Source of the DNA: Leucobacter tenebrionis
GTDB taxonomy: Bacteria; Actinomycetota; Actinomycetes; Actinomycetales; Microbacteriaceae
DNA length: 64,000 bases
Direction of reading: 5' to 3'
Assembly: GCF_019884725.1 (NCBI RefSeq)
Contig: NZ_CP082322.1
Span: 3,038,001 to 3,102,000 of the forward strand
Shown here: positions 42,824-51,989 of the stretch, piece by piece
Layout of the letters: the number at the start of each line of letters is the position of its first letter
How positions within the stretch are numbered: the stretch's first letter is position 1
The notes under the pieces: generated by a model
The model's input: only the letters and a program-made list of their open reading frames with translations
What the model was told of the DNA's origin: nothing
The model's database searches: none
Translations under genes and position numbers: made by a program

Positions 42824-42866
42824 GGGGTTCTCCTTGAAACTATGGCGGTTCGGCGGCAGCGCCGGA

Positions 42867-44504
42867 TCAGTCGCGGGCGTACACGCGTCGACCGGTGAAC
42901 CAGGTCTCCACGACGGTGGTCTGCACGAGCTCCTTCGCGGGGTGCTCGAACGGGTCCCGATCGAGCAGCACGAAGTCGGCCGACTTGCCGACCTCGAGCG
43001 AGCCCGTCTCCGAGGCGAGTCCCATCGCGGTGACGGCCCCGATCGTGAACGCGGAGATCGCCTCCTCGAGGGTGATCGCCTGCTCCGGCCAGAGCGTACC
43101 GGGGTACTGGCCGTTCGGGTCCTCGCGGGTGACGAGGCCGTGGATCCCCTCCCACGCGTTGGGCGAGGCCGCGACGGGCCAGTCGGATCCGCCCGCGACG
43201 ATGGCGCCGGCGTCGAGCAGCGCACGGTTCGGCTGCATCTTGTCCGCGCGCTCGCGCGGCAGCACCTCGCGGATCGCCTCGACGATCGGACCCGGCACCC
43301 AGATGAAGGGGCAGATGTCGGCGTCGACGCCCAGCTTCGCGAAGCGCTCGATGTCGTCCGGGTGCACGAACTGGCCGTGGGCGATATGGTAGCGGGTCTC
43401 GGTGATGCCCTCGCCGCGCAGCGTCTCGACGGCGTTCAGCACCTCGTGCACCGAGGCGTCGCCCGTGCAGTGGATCTTCGCCGAGAGGCCGGCTTTCGCG
43501 ACGCGGCGCAGCCAGTCGGTGAGCTCCTCGGGCTTCAGCAGGGTCTCACCGTGGTGATGGTCGCCGTGCACGTCGTCGGGGAGGTAGGGCTCCAGGAACG
43601 CGCCCGTGCGAGTCGGCGGCACGCCGTCGAGGAAGATCTTCACGAAGTCGGGGCGGTGGTGCTCGGTGCGGTACTGCTCGCCGTTGAACACGAGGCCGTC
43701 ACCGATCTCGGTGAAGCCGAAGATGTCGTCGTTGATGAGCATCGACGAGATCACCCAGGCGTCGAGCTCGCCTGCCGCGTCGAGCGAGCGCAGCGCCTCC
43801 ATGATGTGGTTCGAGACGCCCGCGTCCTGGAACGCGGTCACTCCGAAGGAGTTCAGGATCTCCACGCCGCGCTGCGCCGCGCGCCGTTCCTGCTCGGGCT
43901 CGAGCCCGCCCGCCGCCTGCTGCGCCTTCGCGACGGGCAGCCCCGCGGCCTCGAGCAGCACGCCCGTGGGCCGGCCGTCGGCATCGAGCACCACACCGGG
44001 CTGCCCGGCCTCGATCCCGGCGATCTCCATCGCCCGGGTGCTGACCCAGCGGTTGTGGTGGGAGTCGTCGGAGAGCATCACCGGGCGCCCGCCCGCAGCC
44101 TCGTCGAGCTGCGCGAGCGCGTCGGCCGTGTTCACCTCGTTCAGGCGGTCGCTCGCCCAGGGGCCGCCGACCACCCAGGCGTCCGCCGGCAGTTCCGCGG
44201 CGTGGGTGCGCACCGCCTCGAGGATCCCGTCGAGGTGGGCCCCGATCGGCACGCGCAGCTCGAACAGCTCCTCCTTGCCTGCGAGGAAGAAGTGGTTGTG
44301 CACATCTGCGAGCCCCGGCATGAGGAAGGCCCCGGCGAGATCGCGCACCTCGGTATCAGGGCCCGCCAGTGCGCCGACCTCATCGGCCGATCCGACCGCG
44401 ACGATCCGTCCTCCCGCTACCGCGATCGCCTCGGCGCGCGGGTTCGCCGGATCGACCGTGTAGACGCGGCCGTTGGTGAGGATCAGATCGGGCTGTGTGG
44501 TCAT
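42867..44504 (-). CDS. Amidohydrolase family 3 (YtcJ-like) protein
   Basis: Metal-dependent hydrolase of 545 residues: LILTNGRVYTVD start, metal motif DVHNHF, KIFLDGVPP with the bridging Lys region, KIHCTGD, RYHIAHGQFV, GGSDWPV and VLLDRDPFEHP. It removes an amide or similar C-N bond. It follows the copper amine oxidase by 40 bp. Possible role: release of a free amine from an N-acyl amine before oxidation; that is inference from the neighbour. It is related to, but not a recent copy of, the genes at 11006 and 47716. Confidence 0.9.
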   Translation of the reverse strand: MTTQPDLILTNGRVYTVDPANPRAEAIAVAGGRIVAVGSADEVGALAGPDTEVRDLAGAFLMPGLADVHNHFFLAGKEELFELRVPIGAHLDGILEAVRTHAAELPADAWVVGGPWASDRLNEVNTADALAQLDEAAGGRPVMLSDDSHHNRWVSTRAMEIAGIEAGQPGVVLDADGRPTGVLLEAAGLPVAKAQQAAGGLEPEQERRAAQRGVEILNSFGVTAFQDAGVSNHIMEALRSLDAAGELDAWVISSMLINDDIFGFTEIGDGLVFNGEQYRTEHHRPDFVKIFLDGVPPTRTGAFLEPYLPDDVHGDHHHGETLLKPEELTDWLRRVAKAGLSAKIHCTGDASVHEVLNAVETLRGEGITETRYHIAHGQFVHPDDIERFAKLGVDADICPFIWVPGPIVEAIREVLPRERADKMQPNRALLDAGAIVAGGSDWPVAASPNAWEGIHGLVTREDPNGQYPGTLWPEQAITLEEAISAFTIGAVTAMGLASETGSLEVGKSADFVLLDRDPFEHPAKELVQTTVVETWFTGRRVYARD

Positions 44505-44544
44505 CGTTGACTCCGTTCGTGGGGTGTGGTGAGTTGAAAACGGG

Positions 44545-46635
44545 CTACTTGCCGCAGGCGCAGCGCTCGTTGCCGCAGCGGCAGGTCTCGCCCGCGCAGC
44601 ATCCGCAGCCGGATCCCGCGCAGCAGCCGGATCCCGCGCCGTCCGAGGCGCACGCGCCGCCCCCGGCGCGCGCGTCGGAGGCGAGATCCATCGCGGGGTT
44701 CCGGTCGAGGAAGCCGTGCGGCTTGAACCAGAAGCCCGAGTAATCGACGGGCATGATCGGCCAATCCTCGGTGCGCGGGATGTGGGTGGGGCCGAAGACG
44801 TGCCACAGCACGATGTCCTCGCCGTCGAGCGAGCGGTCGGCCTTCGTCCACTCGGGCAGCCCGGCCCCGGGCGCGTGGGCGTTGGGGTAGAAGCCGGCCG
44901 GGTAGAGCTCTTCGGGATCGTACCGGGTGCCCCACAGGTGCTTCGTGGCGAAGTTGGCGCGCCCGTGCACCGTCGATTCGGGCTGCGCCGCGAGCAGCAT
45001 CTTGCCCTCGGGGATCAGCCAGTACGAGGTCGGCTTGCCCACGTGGTTCTTGCGGTGCGCGGACCGCACCTCCCACACCCGGCCGGTGAGGCCGTTGGCG
45101 ATCCGCTGCGCCTCCTGCTCGCTCCTCAGCTGCGTGTCCGACCAGGTGAAGGCGTTGCCGTAGGGGTTGTCGGGGCCGGTCGGGATCTGCACCGCCTCGA
45201 CCTCGTGCAGCGTGTTGTCCTCGCCGTCGATGGCGGCATCGATGCGGGCGCAGAAGAGGTGCTGGTGCACGGGGGTGAAGATGCCGGGCGCGATCTCGGT
45301 GCGGTGCGCGTCCTCACTGCCCGGGACCCCCGCGCCCGCGAATACGATGCCGGTGGCTTTCGCCTCGACCTGGATCGAGCCGTCGAGGTAGAAGTACCAG
45401 AAGAAGCCGTAGTCGTAGTTGCCGATGGTGGCGAAGTAGCTGACTACGAGGCGGCGGCTGCGGCGCACCTCGGCGTTGCCGTCGAGGTCGGTGTGCTTCC
45501 AGAGGATCCCGTAGTCCTCCTCGTGCATGCAGATCGCCTGGGGGATGCTCACGGGGTTGCCGCGGTCGTCGGGCACGAACGCGTCGAAGTAGTGGATCAC
45601 GCCGAGGCAGTCGCAGCCGAGCGCGAGGGAGTTCGCGTTCTTGCCGAGCAGGTACTCGCCGGCGTCGAAGTAGCTGATCCAGTAGCGGCTCACCGAGGTG
45701 TCGCCGTAGGGCACCACCATCTCGGGCACGCTCGCTCGGTGCGCGACCGAGCGATCCTCGTCGCCGTCGCGGAAGCTGATCTGGTTCAGCACCAGACCCT
45801 CCTGCTGCGTGAATCCGACCCTGAACTTCCAGTTCTCCCACTGTACGAGGCTGCCGTCGACCGAGAACGACGGCCCCTCCGGCTGCGTGATCTCGATGGG
45901 CTTGAGGCTCGTGCGGGCCGGGCCCTGCACGTCGAGCGTGTAGTTGCCGTGCGCCTCGGGCACGGGGATGTCGCCCTCGTCGTCGATGCGGATCACCCGG
46001 CGCTCGGTGAGGTCGACGTGCACCACGAGGCCCTCGACCGGGTGCGCCCACGGGCTGTCGGTCTCGGAGTCGCGCAGGTAGGTGTGCGAGCGCACGATCC
46101 GCTTGCCGACCTCGTCCTCACGGCCGAAGAAGCCGGGCGCGAGCGGGGAGCAGAATGCGAGCTCCATGCGGTCCTCGAGGCCGCGGCGCTTCATAGCGGC
46201 CTGCCACTCCGAGGAGGCCTTCACGATCGCGGCCGCATCCTCGTACTCCTCGAAGAGGTACTGCGGCTGACCGTAGGGCGCCTCGCCGTTCGGCAGCACC
46301 CGCAGGCTGTCGATCTCGCCGCGCGTCACAGCGACGATCGCCTCGGAGGCGACGCCGGTGCTGCGATCGAGCAGCGTCACCCTGATGCGGCGGTCGAGCG
46401 CATCTCCCGGCTGCCACGCCGCGAGGTCGGCCTTGGGCGGATCGACGGGCAGCATGCGCGGCACTCGCGTGTGCCCGGTGAAGTGCCCCGCGTCCGCGAG
46501 GATCCGCCGCGCTTCGGCGATCTCGTCGCCGGTGAGCGGGTCGAGCGGGTGCTCGACCGTCTCAGGAGTGGTCACTCGCTTGCCGTGGGTGTGGGTGGCG
46601 TCGGGTCGATGCTGGCGGCCTGCGGCTTGCGTCAT
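44545..46635 (-). CDS. Copper-containing primary amine oxidase with Cys-rich C-terminal tail
   Basis: Oxidises primary amines to aldehydes with release of ammonia and hydrogen peroxide, using copper and topaquinone. It has 696 residues. The topaquinone precursor is Tyr407 in TIGNYDYGF, the catalytic base is Asp324 in SYFDAGEYLLG, and the copper ligands are His457 and His459 (HQH) and His618 in FGPTHIPRTEDW. No signal peptide is visible. The last 36 residues hold ten Cys as CC, CxC and CxCG groups, which is not part of the family core. It is first in its operon and divergent from an SDR. A tyramine or phenylethylamine-type substrate is likely by family. Confidence 0.95.
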   Translation of the reverse strand: MTQAAGRQHRPDATHTHGKRVTTPETVEHPLDPLTGDEIAEARRILADAGHFTGHTRVPRMLPVDPPKADLAAWQPGDALDRRIRVTLLDRSTGVASEAIVAVTRGEIDSLRVLPNGEAPYGQPQYLFEEYEDAAAIVKASSEWQAAMKRRGLEDRMELAFCSPLAPGFFGREDEVGKRIVRSHTYLRDSETDSPWAHPVEGLVVHVDLTERRVIRIDDEGDIPVPEAHGNYTLDVQGPARTSLKPIEITQPEGPSFSVDGSLVQWENWKFRVGFTQQEGLVLNQISFRDGDEDRSVAHRASVPEMVVPYGDTSVSRYWISYFDAGEYLLGKNANSLALGCDCLGVIHYFDAFVPDDRGNPVSIPQAICMHEEDYGILWKHTDLDGNAEVRRSRRLVVSYFATIGNYDYGFFWYFYLDGSIQVEAKATGIVFAGAGVPGSEDAHRTEIAPGIFTPVHQHLFCARIDAAIDGEDNTLHEVEAVQIPTGPDNPYGNAFTWSDTQLRSEQEAQRIANGLTGRVWEVRSAHRKNHVGKPTSYWLIPEGKMLLAAQPESTVHGRANFATKHLWGTRYDPEELYPAGFYPNAHAPGAGLPEWTKADRSLDGEDIVLWHVFGPTHIPRTEDWPIMPVDYSGFWFKPHGFLDRNPAMDLASDARAGGGACASDGAGSGCCAGSGCGCCAGETCRCGNERCACGK

Positions 46636-46684
46636 TGAAAATCATCCTCGTCGTGGTGAACGTTGGGGAGTTCCCCTCAGTATC

Positions 46685-46697
46685 CCAAGCGGCTTGG
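46685..46697. promoter_or_regulatory. Palindrome CCAAG-CGG-CTTGG, candidate operator
   Basis: A perfect 5-bp inverted repeat with a 3-nt centre in the 209-bp divergent gap between the amine oxidase and the SDR. No regulator gene is adjacent. Confidence 0.35.
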
Positions 46698-46844
46698 CAT
46701 TTGGACAGTCGAGCAGTTGACTCTGCGGGAAGAGTGCTGCGCTGCGAGTGCCCACACCCTCCCCGGAGGCGCCCGGAGCCGAGAAGATGTGAGTGGACGG
46801 GTCATGGCGATCCGCGGAACAGGCCTCCGGCGAAAGGAACCTCA

Positions 46845-47660
46845 ATGGCAGACAAGAACGACGGCGTTCAGGGGCGAGTGGTCGTCATCACGGGCGGCGG
46901 CACCGGCATCGGAGCCGCGATCGCCGAGCGCTACGCGGGCGAGGGCGCCCACGTCGTGCTCATCGGACGCAGGATCGGCCCGATCGAGGACGTCGCGGCG
47001 AAGCTGGGCGGCACCGCGATCGCCGCCGACGCGGCCGACGGCGAATCGGCTCGCGCCGCAGTCGCGCAGATCGTCGACAAGTTCGGCCGCATCGACGTGC
47101 TCGTCGCGAACGCGGGCGGCCACGGCTTCAACGCGGTCGGCGAGACCGACGACGATACCTGGGAATCGTCGATCAAGGTGAACCTGACGACCGCGTTCAC
47201 GATGTCGCGCGAAGCCCTGCCGGCGCTCATCGAGAGCCGCGGTCAGATCGTGGTGATCTCCTCGCTCGCGGGCGTCTTCGCCGGCCCGAAGGTCGCCGGG
47301 TACACCACGACGAAGCACGCGCTCATCGGCCTCACCCGCTCCCTGGCCCGCGACTACGGCGTGCACGGCGTGCGGGTGAACGCGGTCTGCCCCGGCTGGA
47401 CCCGCACGCCGATGGCCGACGCCGAGATGGACGAGTTCATGGGGCACGTACCCGAGATCGCCAGCCGTGACGAGGCGTACGGCCGTGTCACCCGCGACGT
47501 CCCGCTCAAGCGCGTCGGCGAGCCCGACGAGATCGCATCGGTCGTGCGCTTCCTCGGCTCGAACGAGTCGTCGTACATCACCGGGGCCGTGATCATGGCC
47601 GACGGCGGCGCGCACATCGTCGACCTCCCGACGCTCGCGTTCGAGCACGCCGGGATGTGA
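46845..47660 (+). CDS. Short-chain dehydrogenase/reductase
   Basis: Classical SDR of 271 residues: TGGGTGIG, VANAGG in place of NNAG, Ser in VISSLAG, Tyr/Lys in YTTTK, and PGWTRTP. GAAAGGA lies 6 bp before the ATG. It is divergent from the amine oxidase and followed after 55 bp by an amidohydrolase. It could process a hydroxyl group on the same amine or aldehyde; the substrate is not shown by sequence. Confidence 0.92.
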   Translation: MADKNDGVQGRVVVITGGGTGIGAAIAERYAGEGAHVVLIGRRIGPIEDVAAKLGGTAIAADAADGESARAAVAQIVDKFGRIDVLVANAGGHGFNAVGETDDDTWESSIKVNLTTAFTMSREALPALIESRGQIVVISSLAGVFAGPKVAGYTTTKHALIGLTRSLARDYGVHGVRVNAVCPGWTRTPMADAEMDEFMGHVPEIASRDEAYGRVTRDVPLKRVGEPDEIASVVRFLGSNESSYITGAVIMADGGAHIVDLPTLAFEHAGM

Positions 47661-47715
47661 GCGACGCGGATCCCGCGCCGATCCTCATCGAAACCGACTG
47701 ACCGGAGGGAACACC

Positions 47716-49425
47716 ATGGAGACTGCCGATCTCGTGCTGCGCGGAGGCAGCGTCTACACCCTCGACGAGGCCTTCACCGTCACGCAGGCGATCGCCCTGC
47801 GCGGCGGCGAGGTGCTCGCCACGGGCTCCGACGAGGAGGTCGCCGAGGCGATCGGGCCCGACACTCGAGTGATCGAGCTCGCGGGGCGGGCCGTGCTGCC
47901 CGGCATCGACGACTCCCACCTGCACGCCGCGGCGTGGGGGATCGGCAGCCCGCCGTACTCGCTCGACCTGTCGTTCCCGGCCGTGCGCTCGATCGCCGAG
48001 ATCGCTGAGACCGTGCGCGGGGCGGCGGAGACCGCGCCGCCGGGAGAGTGGATCGTCGGTCAGGGCTGGGATGTCGGCTATCTGAGCGAGTGCCTCGACG
48101 GCGAACGCGCGATCCCGCACCGCTCCGACATCGACGGCGTCTCGCCGGAGCATCCCGTCTGCCTCACCGATTTCTCCGGCCACATGGTGCTCGTCAACAG
48201 CGCCGCGCTGCGCCTCGCCGGCATCGATCGCGACACCGTCGCGCCCGCGGGCGGGGTGATCGACCGCGATGAGAGCGGCGAGGCCACCGGCATCCTGCGT
48301 GAGGGAGCGCAGGATCTCGTGCAGTCGATCATCCCTCGCCCCGATTACGAGACCCGCAAGCGGGCCATCGCCGACGCCGTGCGCCGGCTCAACGCTCGCG
48401 GGATCACGGCCTACACGGAACCCGGGCTCGGCCCGGGAGGCGAGGGCGTACTCGGCGGCGCGCTCGGCGGCGACGCCATCCGCGCCTACGAGGAGCTGGT
48501 CGCGAGCGGGGAACTGACCGCGCGGGTCTCGGTGCTGCTGCTGCCGCTCGCGATGGGGGAGACGGCGGATCGCCTCGAGCCGCGCGTGCGCGAGCAGCAG
48601 GCGGGGCTCGGCGACGTCGACCCGCGACTCGTGAACGTGATCGGGGTCAAGCTGTTCGCCGACGGGGTGCCGCCGAATGAGACCGCCTACATGTACGAAC
48701 CCTACGGGCCGTCGCAGGGCCACGGCGCGCTCTGCGTGCACGGCGCCTCGGAGCCGCTGCAGGAGGCCGAGCTGCGCCGCGCGATCGCAACGGTGCATCG
48801 TATGGGACTGCAGGCCGGCGTGCACGTGACGGGCGATCACGGCATCGACATCACCGTCGCCGCCTTCGTCGCCGCGAACGACGAGCACCCCCGCGACGAC
48901 GCCAGGCACTACGTGATCCACGGGGACTTCATCTCCGACGAGCGCCTCGCGCAGCTCGGCGAGCGCGGCTACGGCGTCAACATGAACCCCGGCATCAAGG
49001 CGCAGATCACCGACCTCATGGACGCCGTGGTGGGCGAGGAGCTCTCTGCGCGCCAGTGGCCCACCCGATCCGCGGCGGAATCGGGCGCGACCTTCTGCGC
49101 CAGCTCGGATGCGCCGGTGACGGCGCCCGACTGGCTCGCGGGCGTCGCCGGTATGATGACCCGTCGTTCGAAGGCCACGGGCAGGGTCTCGGGCCCCGAG
49201 CAGTGCGTCGACCTCGAGACCGCGCTGCGGGCGTACACGACGAACGCGGCGAAGCAGAGCTTCGCGGAGCAGTGGCGCGGATCGCTCGAGCCCGGCAAGG
49301 TCGCCGACCTCGTGGTGCTCGACCGCGATCCGAGGTCCGTCGAGCCCGAGCGACTCACCGAGCTGCGCGTCGACCTCACCCTCTTCGGCGGCGAGACGGT
49401 CTACGAGCGGGAGTGGCGGGCGTAG
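47716..49425 (+). CDS. Amidohydrolase family 3 (YtcJ-like) protein
   Basis: Metal-dependent hydrolase of 569 residues. It has ADLVLRGGSVYTL, metal motif DSHLHA after LPGID, DFSGHMVLVNS, GVKLFADGVPP, VHVTGDHG, HYVIHGDF, SSDAPVTAP and VADLVVLDRDPRS. It is closer in its opening and HLHA region to the gene at 11006 than to the one at 42867. GGAGG precedes the ATG. The operon with the SDR ends at a long palindrome at the convergent junction. Confidence 0.9.
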   Translation: METADLVLRGGSVYTLDEAFTVTQAIALRGGEVLATGSDEEVAEAIGPDTRVIELAGRAVLPGIDDSHLHAAAWGIGSPPYSLDLSFPAVRSIAEIAETVRGAAETAPPGEWIVGQGWDVGYLSECLDGERAIPHRSDIDGVSPEHPVCLTDFSGHMVLVNSAALRLAGIDRDTVAPAGGVIDRDESGEATGILREGAQDLVQSIIPRPDYETRKRAIADAVRRLNARGITAYTEPGLGPGGEGVLGGALGGDAIRAYEELVASGELTARVSVLLLPLAMGETADRLEPRVREQQAGLGDVDPRLVNVIGVKLFADGVPPNETAYMYEPYGPSQGHGALCVHGASEPLQEAELRRAIATVHRMGLQAGVHVTGDHGIDITVAAFVAANDEHPRDDARHYVIHGDFISDERLAQLGERGYGVNMNPGIKAQITDLMDAVVGEELSARQWPTRSAAESGATFCASSDAPVTAPDWLAGVAGMMTRRSKATGRVSGPEQCVDLETALRAYTTNAAKQSFAEQWRGSLEPGKVADLVVLDRDPRSVEPERLTELRVDLTLFGGETVYEREWRA

Positions 49426-49462
49426 CGGGCCTCCCGGCGCCCCCCGTCATCACGAATAAGCG

Positions 49463-49518
49463 CGAAAGGCGGGTTTCGCATCTCCGACCGCGGCCAGAGA
49501 TGCGAAACCCGCCTTTCG
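49463..49518. repeat. Intergenic palindrome, AAAGGCGG family, copy 2
   Basis: Perfect 22-bp arms (49463-49484 and 49497-49518) around 12 nt. The left arm opens CGAAAGGCGGGTTTCGCATC, close to the arm at 1906. It lies in the 108-bp gap between convergent genes and may act as a bidirectional terminator. Confidence 0.88.
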
Positions 49519-49533
49519 GCGTGAATGCGCGGG

Positions 49534-50229
49534 CTACCCGCCCAGGTATGCCTGGCGCAGCAGCTCGGGATCCTCCTCGAGCGCCTTCGCCGACCCCTGC
49601 GGGTGGCTCACCCGGCCGCTCGCGACGACCATCGCCTCATCGGCGATGCCGAGCGCGAGGTGCGTGAACTGCTCGACGAGCAGCACGCCCACGCCAGACG
49701 CCGCGATCTGCTGTATGAGGGGCAGCAGGCGCATGAACACGACGGGCGCGAGTCCGAGCGACATCTCGTCGATCAGCAGGAAGCGCGGCTTCGACGCGAA
49801 CGCGCGGGCGAGCACCACCATCTGCTGCTCGCCGCCCGACAGCAGCACGGCCTGCGAGTCGATGCGCTTCTCGAGCTCGGGGAACGACTGCAGCACCTCC
49901 TGCACGCCGGCATCGTTCTTCGCGGTCAGCAGCAGGTTCTCGCGCACCGTGAGCGACGGGAAGATCGCGCGCCCCTGCTCGATGTGCGCGATGCCGGCCC
50001 GCGAGCGCTGCACGCGGTTCCACTTCGCGATCGACTCGCCGTCGACGGTGATGTCGCCCGCCGCGTGGCCGATCACACCCGACACCGACTCGAGCAGGCT
50101 CGTCTTGCCTGCGCCGTTCGGGCCGACGAGCGCGAGGATCCTGCCCTCCCGCACGGTGAGGTCGACATCGGAGACGACCGGTCCGGCCCCGCGGCGAACG
50201 GTCACACCGCTCAGTTGCAGTTCGTTCAT
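49534..50229 (-). CDS. livF: Branched-chain-type ABC transporter ATP-binding protein LivF
   Basis: ATPase of 231 residues: Walker A GPNGAGKTS, Q loop, signature LSGGEQQM, Walker B FLLIDEMSLGLAP (LivF-type, Met in place of Pro) and VLLVEQF. It powers a Liv-type importer. It starts by ATGA overlap with the permease-ATPase fusion and is last in that leftward transporter operon. Liv-type systems often import aromatic compounds and amines rather than amino acids, which fits the neighbours. Confidence 0.93.
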   Translation of the reverse strand: MNELQLSGVTVRRGAGPVVSDVDLTVREGRILALVGPNGAGKTSLLESVSGVIGHAAGDITVDGESIAKWNRVQRSRAGIAHIEQGRAIFPSLTVRENLLLTAKNDAGVQEVLQSFPELEKRIDSQAVLLSGGEQQMVVLARAFASKPRFLLIDEMSLGLAPVVFMRLLPLIQQIAASGVGVLLVEQFTHLALGIADEAMVVASGRVSHPQGSAKALEEDPELLRQAYLGG

Positions 50230-51989
50230 TGCGTCATCTCCGCATCTCCCATGTAGGCCGCGATCACGGCCGGGTCGTCGAGCACCTCGCGGGTCGGGCC
50301 CTGGGCGAGCACCTTTCCGAAGTCGAGCACGGTGAGTTCGGTGCACACGGAGCGCACGAGGTCGAGATCGTGCTCGATGACCACGATCGCCGTGTCGAAG
50401 CGCGACGGGATCCGGGTGAGCCGGTGGCCGAACTGCAGGTGCTCCTCGTGCGAGAGACCGGCCGCCGGCTCGTCGAGGATCAGCACGCGCGGGCCCGACA
50501 GCACTGCGGCCGCCACCTCGATGAGACGGCGCGTGCCCACGTCGACGTTCGCCAGCTGCTCCTCCGGGGGAGGGCAGCCGAGGAACGCGAGGGCGTCGGC
50601 CAGCTCGTCGTGATCGAGGCTCTTGCGCGCGACGAACCGCACGTAGGCCTCGACCGACAGCTGGGGCGGCACGCGATCCTGCTGGAACGTGCGGCGCAGA
50701 CCCTTGCGGGCGCGGGCCACCGGCGAGAGCCGCGTGATGTCCTCGCCGTCGAGCAGCACCGTGCCCGTGTGCTGGGGCAGGAAGCCGCTGACCGCATCGA
50801 CGAAGGTCGACTTGCCGGCGCCGTTCGGCCCGATGAGACCCATGATGGAGCGCGGCTTCACCTGCAGGGACACGTCGTCGTTGGCCTTGAGGCTGCCGAA
50901 CTGCACGCCGAGGCTGCGCACCTCGAGCACCGGGGCGGCGTTCTCCGGGATCGGTTCGGTCGCCTCGGGTACGGCGAAGACGTCGAGCGCGGTCGTGCCG
51001 ACATCGCTCGCGACGGCCTCGGCCTGCGCGGCCTGCCGTTTCTTCGCCCGCTTGCGGAACCCACCGCGGATCACCTCGCCCAGATTCGAGCCGCCCGTGA
51101 TCGCCTGGATGCCGAGCAGACCGAAGATGACGAAGCCCCAGTCCTGGGGCACGCCCCAGCGCTTCAGCAGCTCGGGCACGAGCACCCAGAGCACACCGCC
51201 GAAGATGGCCATATCGATGAGGTAGGCGCCGCTCATCACCGCGAGGATGTAGAGCGCGAGCGACATGATGGGCGTGAAGCTCGAGGCGTAGGGGATCCCG
51301 ACCTGACCGGCGAGCAGGCCGCCCGAGACACCGCCGAGAGCCGCGCTGACGGCGAACGCCGACAGCTTCGCCATGCGCACGCTCTGGCCGACCGCGGCCG
51401 TGCCGCGCTCGGAGAAGGCGACGGCCTTCCAGCTGCTGCCGACCCGGCTGCGCTGCACGAGGAACACGAGGTAGGTGCAGACGACCAGCACGATGATCGA
51501 GAAGAAGAAGTACTCGCGATCGCTCGAGAAGAGCCCGGGCCGCTCGACCGAGAGGCCCTCCTTCTGACCGGGGAACTGGGTCTGCACGAGCAGCACGTCC
51601 ACCGCCGCTGCGGCGCCGAGGGTGACGACCGCCAGGTTGACGCCGCGCAGACGCAGCGCGGGCAGGCCGAGCAGGATGCCGGCGACCGCGGCGACGACCG
51701 CTCCGGCGAGCAGCCACACGATGAACCCGCCGGGAGCCTCGTTCTGATTGAGGAAGGTGACGACCCACGCTCCGATGGCGCTGAACGTGAGCTGGCAGAG
51801 CGCGATGATGCCGGCCGAACCCGTGACGATGCCGAGACCGAGCAGCGAGATCGTCGCGGTGACCATGCTGATGGCGAGGTAGACGACGTAGCCGGAGAGC
51901 CCGACGCTCAGGGCCCAGCCGATGCCGAGGCCGATGACCGCGATGGCGATGGGCAGGACAGTGCGCAGGCGCCGATTAGCGAGCAGCAT
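50226..51989 (-). CDS. Liv-type ABC permease (LivM) fused to ATP-binding protein (LivG)
   Basis: Fusion protein of 587 residues. Residues 1-300 are a multi-helix LivM permease (GLPALRLRGVNLAVVTLG and the EAA-like region), 305-350 an Arg/Lys then Ala/Pro-rich linker, and 354-587 a LivG ATPase. The latter has Walker A GPNGAGKST at 387, Walker B VLILDEPAAGLS and VVIEHDLDLV. The ABC signature is changed: LANVDVGTRR replaces the usual LPxGxQR. The start overlaps the LivH 3' end by 14 bp. Such fusions are known in actinobacteria. It transports together with LivH and LivF. Confidence 0.92.
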   Translation of the reverse strand: MLLANRRLRTVLPIAIAVIGLGIGWALSVGLSGYVVYLAISMVTATISLLGLGIVTGSAGIIALCQLTFSAIGAWVVTFLNQNEAPGGFIVWLLAGAVVAAVAGILLGLPALRLRGVNLAVVTLGAAAAVDVLLVQTQFPGQKEGLSVERPGLFSSDREYFFFSIIVLVVCTYLVFLVQRSRVGSSWKAVAFSERGTAAVGQSVRMAKLSAFAVSAALGGVSGGLLAGQVGIPYASSFTPIMSLALYILAVMSGAYLIDMAIFGGVLWVLVPELLKRWGVPQDWGFVIFGLLGIQAITGGSNLGEVIRGGFRKRAKKRQAAQAEAVASDVGTTALDVFAVPEATEPIPENAAPVLEVRSLGVQFGSLKANDDVSLQVKPRSIMGLIGPNGAGKSTFVDAVSGFLPQHTGTVLLDGEDITRLSPVARARKGLRRTFQQDRVPPQLSVEAYVRFVARKSLDHDELADALAFLGCPPPEEQLANVDVGTRRLIEVAAAVLSGPRVLILDEPAAGLSHEEHLQFGHRLTRIPSRFDTAIVVIEHDLDLVRSVCTELTVLDFGKVLAQGPTREVLDDPAVIAAYMGDAEMTQ

